From Eubacteriales bacterium (GTDB lineage Bacteria > Bacillota > Clostridia > Peptostreptococcales > Anaerovoracaceae): a stretch of 64,000 nucleotides of DNA. The translations under genes were made by a program, and so were the position numbers. Numbering within the stretch: the first letter of the stretch is position 1; each line of letters starts with the position of its first letter. Location of the stretch: assembly GCA_028706405.1 (NCBI GenBank), contig JAQWBM010000006.1, forward strand, positions 1 to 64,000, given 5' to 3'. Under the pieces are notes generated by a model. The model was not told where the DNA came from, did not search any database, and was given only the letters and a program-made list of their open reading frames with translations. Shown in pieces: positions 62,353 through 64,000 of the stretch.

Positions 62353-62527
62353 GATCTTTCCTCCTAATAAGTTGATGATACTCGTTCGATATTTGCTTAG
62401 CAGATATTGCTATTAAGAAAAGAATATCATATTTTGTTTTATATTTCTACAATTTTTCTATTTTTTCCCATTTATCCAAGGCTTTTGCCCTGACCGACTT
62501 GTTTTCCAGTAATTATAAAGTGTTATC

Positions 62528-63379
62528 CTAAAAGAAGTTGCCAAGTATTCCGCTCAAACTGTTCAAACCATCTCCTGCCGCATTCATGATGGTATTCTGC
62601 ACGATTTCTCCAACTTGTGCAAAAGCAATTTGAGAAGCTATCGCAAGAACAATACATACCATGAGCACCAGTATTGCAAATTCAGCAATAAGGGCATTAT
62701 CAATCCCCAAAATGCTTTTGACTCCTTCATAAAGAGTGACAAAACTTACAAGCACCGCCGCAAGAAAAACAAAGGTTGTAAATTGCGGGAGAATAAAACC
62801 AAGTATAAAATTCACTGCTGAAGCTGTAGCGATTGGTAAGCCGGAAACACCAACCACATTGGCAATCGTGAAAGCGCCCTTGTGCGGCTTTTTATTTAAT
62901 TTGAATCCTATATATATTCCAGCAAACACCACGGCTACAATGACCAATGCGAACAGTACAAAAGGAAAAAACAAATCATACAAAATGGGAACTTCCACGT
63001 CTGGAATTACTTTACCTGTTAGCGCATTTCCCAATCCGTCACCGAGCAGTGAATTTGTAGTTGAGGTTATTACGGATGTTGTCGCTTTTATCATGTGATT
63101 GATTATTTGTGTGATGTTAAGACAGGACACAAACGCAAACAATAGTACATTTATAGCAATCAGCACCACCCCGATTTTTGAGTTGCTGCTAGCCGCATTA
63201 ATAAGCGCATTGCCGGGGTTCTTTGAAAAGAATTTTTTAATAATTTGTTTGCCATCGTTAAGAACTGCATTTGCATTTTCTGAATTAAATGGCATTGATG
63301 AGATCTGCTGTTTTTCACCGCAACTGTCACAAAACCTTGCAGTATCTTCAAGCTCTTTTCCGCATTTTTTACAAAACAT
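62528..63379 (-). CDS. Zinc-ribbon multi-pass membrane protein
   Basis: A 283-residue protein. An N-terminal zinc ribbon (MFCKKCGKELEDTARFCDSCGEKQ; Cys-x2-Cys...Cys-x2-Cys) is followed by a linker and about six hydrophobic segments (from residue 68: SKIGVVLIAINVLLFAFVS, then LFFPFVLFALVIVAVVFAGIYIG, FILGFILPQFTTFVFLAAVL and others). No function is known to me for this architecture. It lies 6 nt downstream of the last gene of the window, so the two are probably co-transcribed. Confidence 0.75.
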   Translation of the reverse strand: MFCKKCGKELEDTARFCDSCGEKQQISSMPFNSENANAVLNDGKQIIKKFFSKNPGNALINAASSNSKIGVVLIAINVLLFAFVSCLNITQIINHMIKATTSVITSTTNSLLGDGLGNALTGKVIPDVEVPILYDLFFPFVLFALVIVAVVFAGIYIGFKLNKKPHKGAFTIANVVGVSGLPIATASAVNFILGFILPQFTTFVFLAAVLVSFVTLYEGVKSILGIDNALIAEFAILVLMVCIVLAIASQIAFAQVGEIVQNTIMNAAGDGLNSLSGILGNFF

Positions 63380-63385
63380 AAATCT

Positions 63386-64000
63386 TTACCTCACACCGTA
63401 AATTTTCAATTCACCATTTTCGTAGGAGAACTCTACATCCATGTCAAAATTCCGTTCGGAATGCCGATCTCCCCAAAGTATATAGTGCGCCTGCGGCTCT
63501 ACATCGCAACTTACCATATACTCCAGACAATAAGAAAGCGGCGATTTGGTGCGGTTGGTTAGACTGCTGTTACTCCCATCTTCCTTTTCAGCCGTGATTC
63601 CTGTCATACTTATGTTAGTGTATGTAACGATGCGACTGTCAAAGTTGCTCCAGTCAGCTTTTACAAAGGCATCATAGGCTTTACTGATTTTGTCCATTTG
63701 GGTTGTTACAGGGTTGATTTGTGACGATACCTCGGCAAAACTCTTACCTGCTACCATGCCATCAAAAAAAGTCCTTAAAGTTTCCTCTGCCATTTTGCGC
63801 ATTTGGGAACGTATATCGGCTTTGATCACTAGGTTACTTACTGTTTCTGTGCTGTTGCTTTTCACATATACTGGCGCTTCATATTTCTCCGTAAAATCTG
63901 ATTTTGCTGTAATGGTGTGCTCCCCAATAAAGGTGTTTGGAATCGTATAAACATTTTTTTCAATAGGGTTTTCGCCATTGCTGTCATTTTTCTGGGTTTT
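63386..64000 (-). CDS. C-terminal part of a TcaA/YvbJ-like protein, cut by window edge
   Basis: The frame is open through position 64000, so the visible 204 residues lack their N-terminus; the internal GTG at 63865 is not a start. The part near the edge (YTIPNTFIGEHTITAKSDFTEKYEAPVYV) is a beta-domain. The rest (IRSQMRKMAEETLRTFFDGMV to the C-terminal FEFSYENGEL-like strand) looks like an NTF2-type fold. This resembles the extracytoplasmic part of TcaA/YvbJ zinc-ribbon membrane proteins. The zinc ribbon and membrane helix would lie outside the window. The call is tentative. Confidence 0.5.
   Translation of the reverse strand, partial: KTQKNDSNGENPIEKNVYTIPNTFIGEHTITAKSDFTEKYEAPVYVKSNSTETVSNLVIKADIRSQMRKMAEETLRTFFDGMVAGKSFAEVSSQINPVTTQMDKISKAYDAFVKADWSNFDSRIVTYTNISMTGITAEKEDGSNSSLTNRTKSPLSYCLEYMVSCDVEPQAHYILWGDRHSERNFDMDVEFSYENGELKIYGVR

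Noticed and set aside
1..64000. CRISPR array
   Set aside because: No regularly spaced direct repeats of 24-40 bp with unique spacers were seen; the repeats present are dispersed singly.

Overview
The window looks like chromosomal DNA of a low-to-medium G+C, endospore-forming, motile anaerobe of the class Clostridia. The evidence is two alpha/beta-type small acid-soluble spore proteins, MotAB, an S-layer (SLH) protein, a Pst/PhoPR system of Gram-positive layout with TTAACA-type boxes, meso-diaminopimelate dehydrogenase, strong AGGAGG-type ribosome sites and Firmicutes-style promoters. I cannot name the species.

Layout. 1-7900 (minus strand) is a cobalamin-riboswitch-controlled operon: a 1334-residue SLH surface protein, a 454-residue toroid protein, a DUF4430 lipoprotein, an ECF-transporter T subunit and the start of its ATPase, cut by the window edge. 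The protein folds (alpha-barrel plus DUF4430 beta-domain) are those of animal intrinsic factor and transcobalamin. Together with the B12 riboswitch and the ECF transporter this points to a surface corrinoid-capture and import system, which is the most exciting locus here. 7986-9531 is motB-motA; 9649-11645 a secreted GH18 protein and a small lipoprotein; 11821-13026 rsgA with a possible leader-peptide attenuator; 13079-14392 a cation/proton antiporter under a fluoride riboswitch; then ychF and lgt. 16734-19801 (plus strand) is a MacAB-type export system.

20034-28654 (minus strand) holds housekeeping genes: tig-clpP-clpX, then lon-engB-DUF1232-hpt-pduL-deoC. 28898-34522 holds a CYTH protein, a beta-CASP nuclease-like protein, a polar amino-acid ABC transporter whose operon is split by a dispersed repeat, and an unrecognised protein with 23 cysteines built from two repeats. 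34750-36023 has two plus-strand genes. 36127-42484 is phoP-phoR followed by pstSCAB-phoU with a phased PhoP-box array. 42683-43383 has the spore proteins, two of the three genes being very short. 45216-45393 has two proline tRNAs, then ddh, an amidase, panC, pntA-pntB and a metallo-beta-lactamase-fold protein.

52694-55500 is a decaying, GC-richer patch (a frameshifted chemoreceptor and a truncated DUF3137 protein). mutY follows. 57207-61661 is a remnant of an integrative mobile element: a DUF1016-N protein, a fragment resembling mobile-element sigma-like ORFs, a small unknown protein, a large serine recombinase and an XRE repressor. The window ends with a secreted copper-amine-oxidase-N-domain protein and two membrane/zinc-ribbon genes, the last cut by the edge.

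A dispersed intergenic repeat with TTATAACG...CGTTATAA ends and an internal A/T hairpin recurs at least seven times. One copy supplies the stop codon of a B12-operon gene, one abuts the B12 riboswitch and one splits the amino-acid transporter operon. All functional calls rest on reading motifs by eye; no database search was possible.
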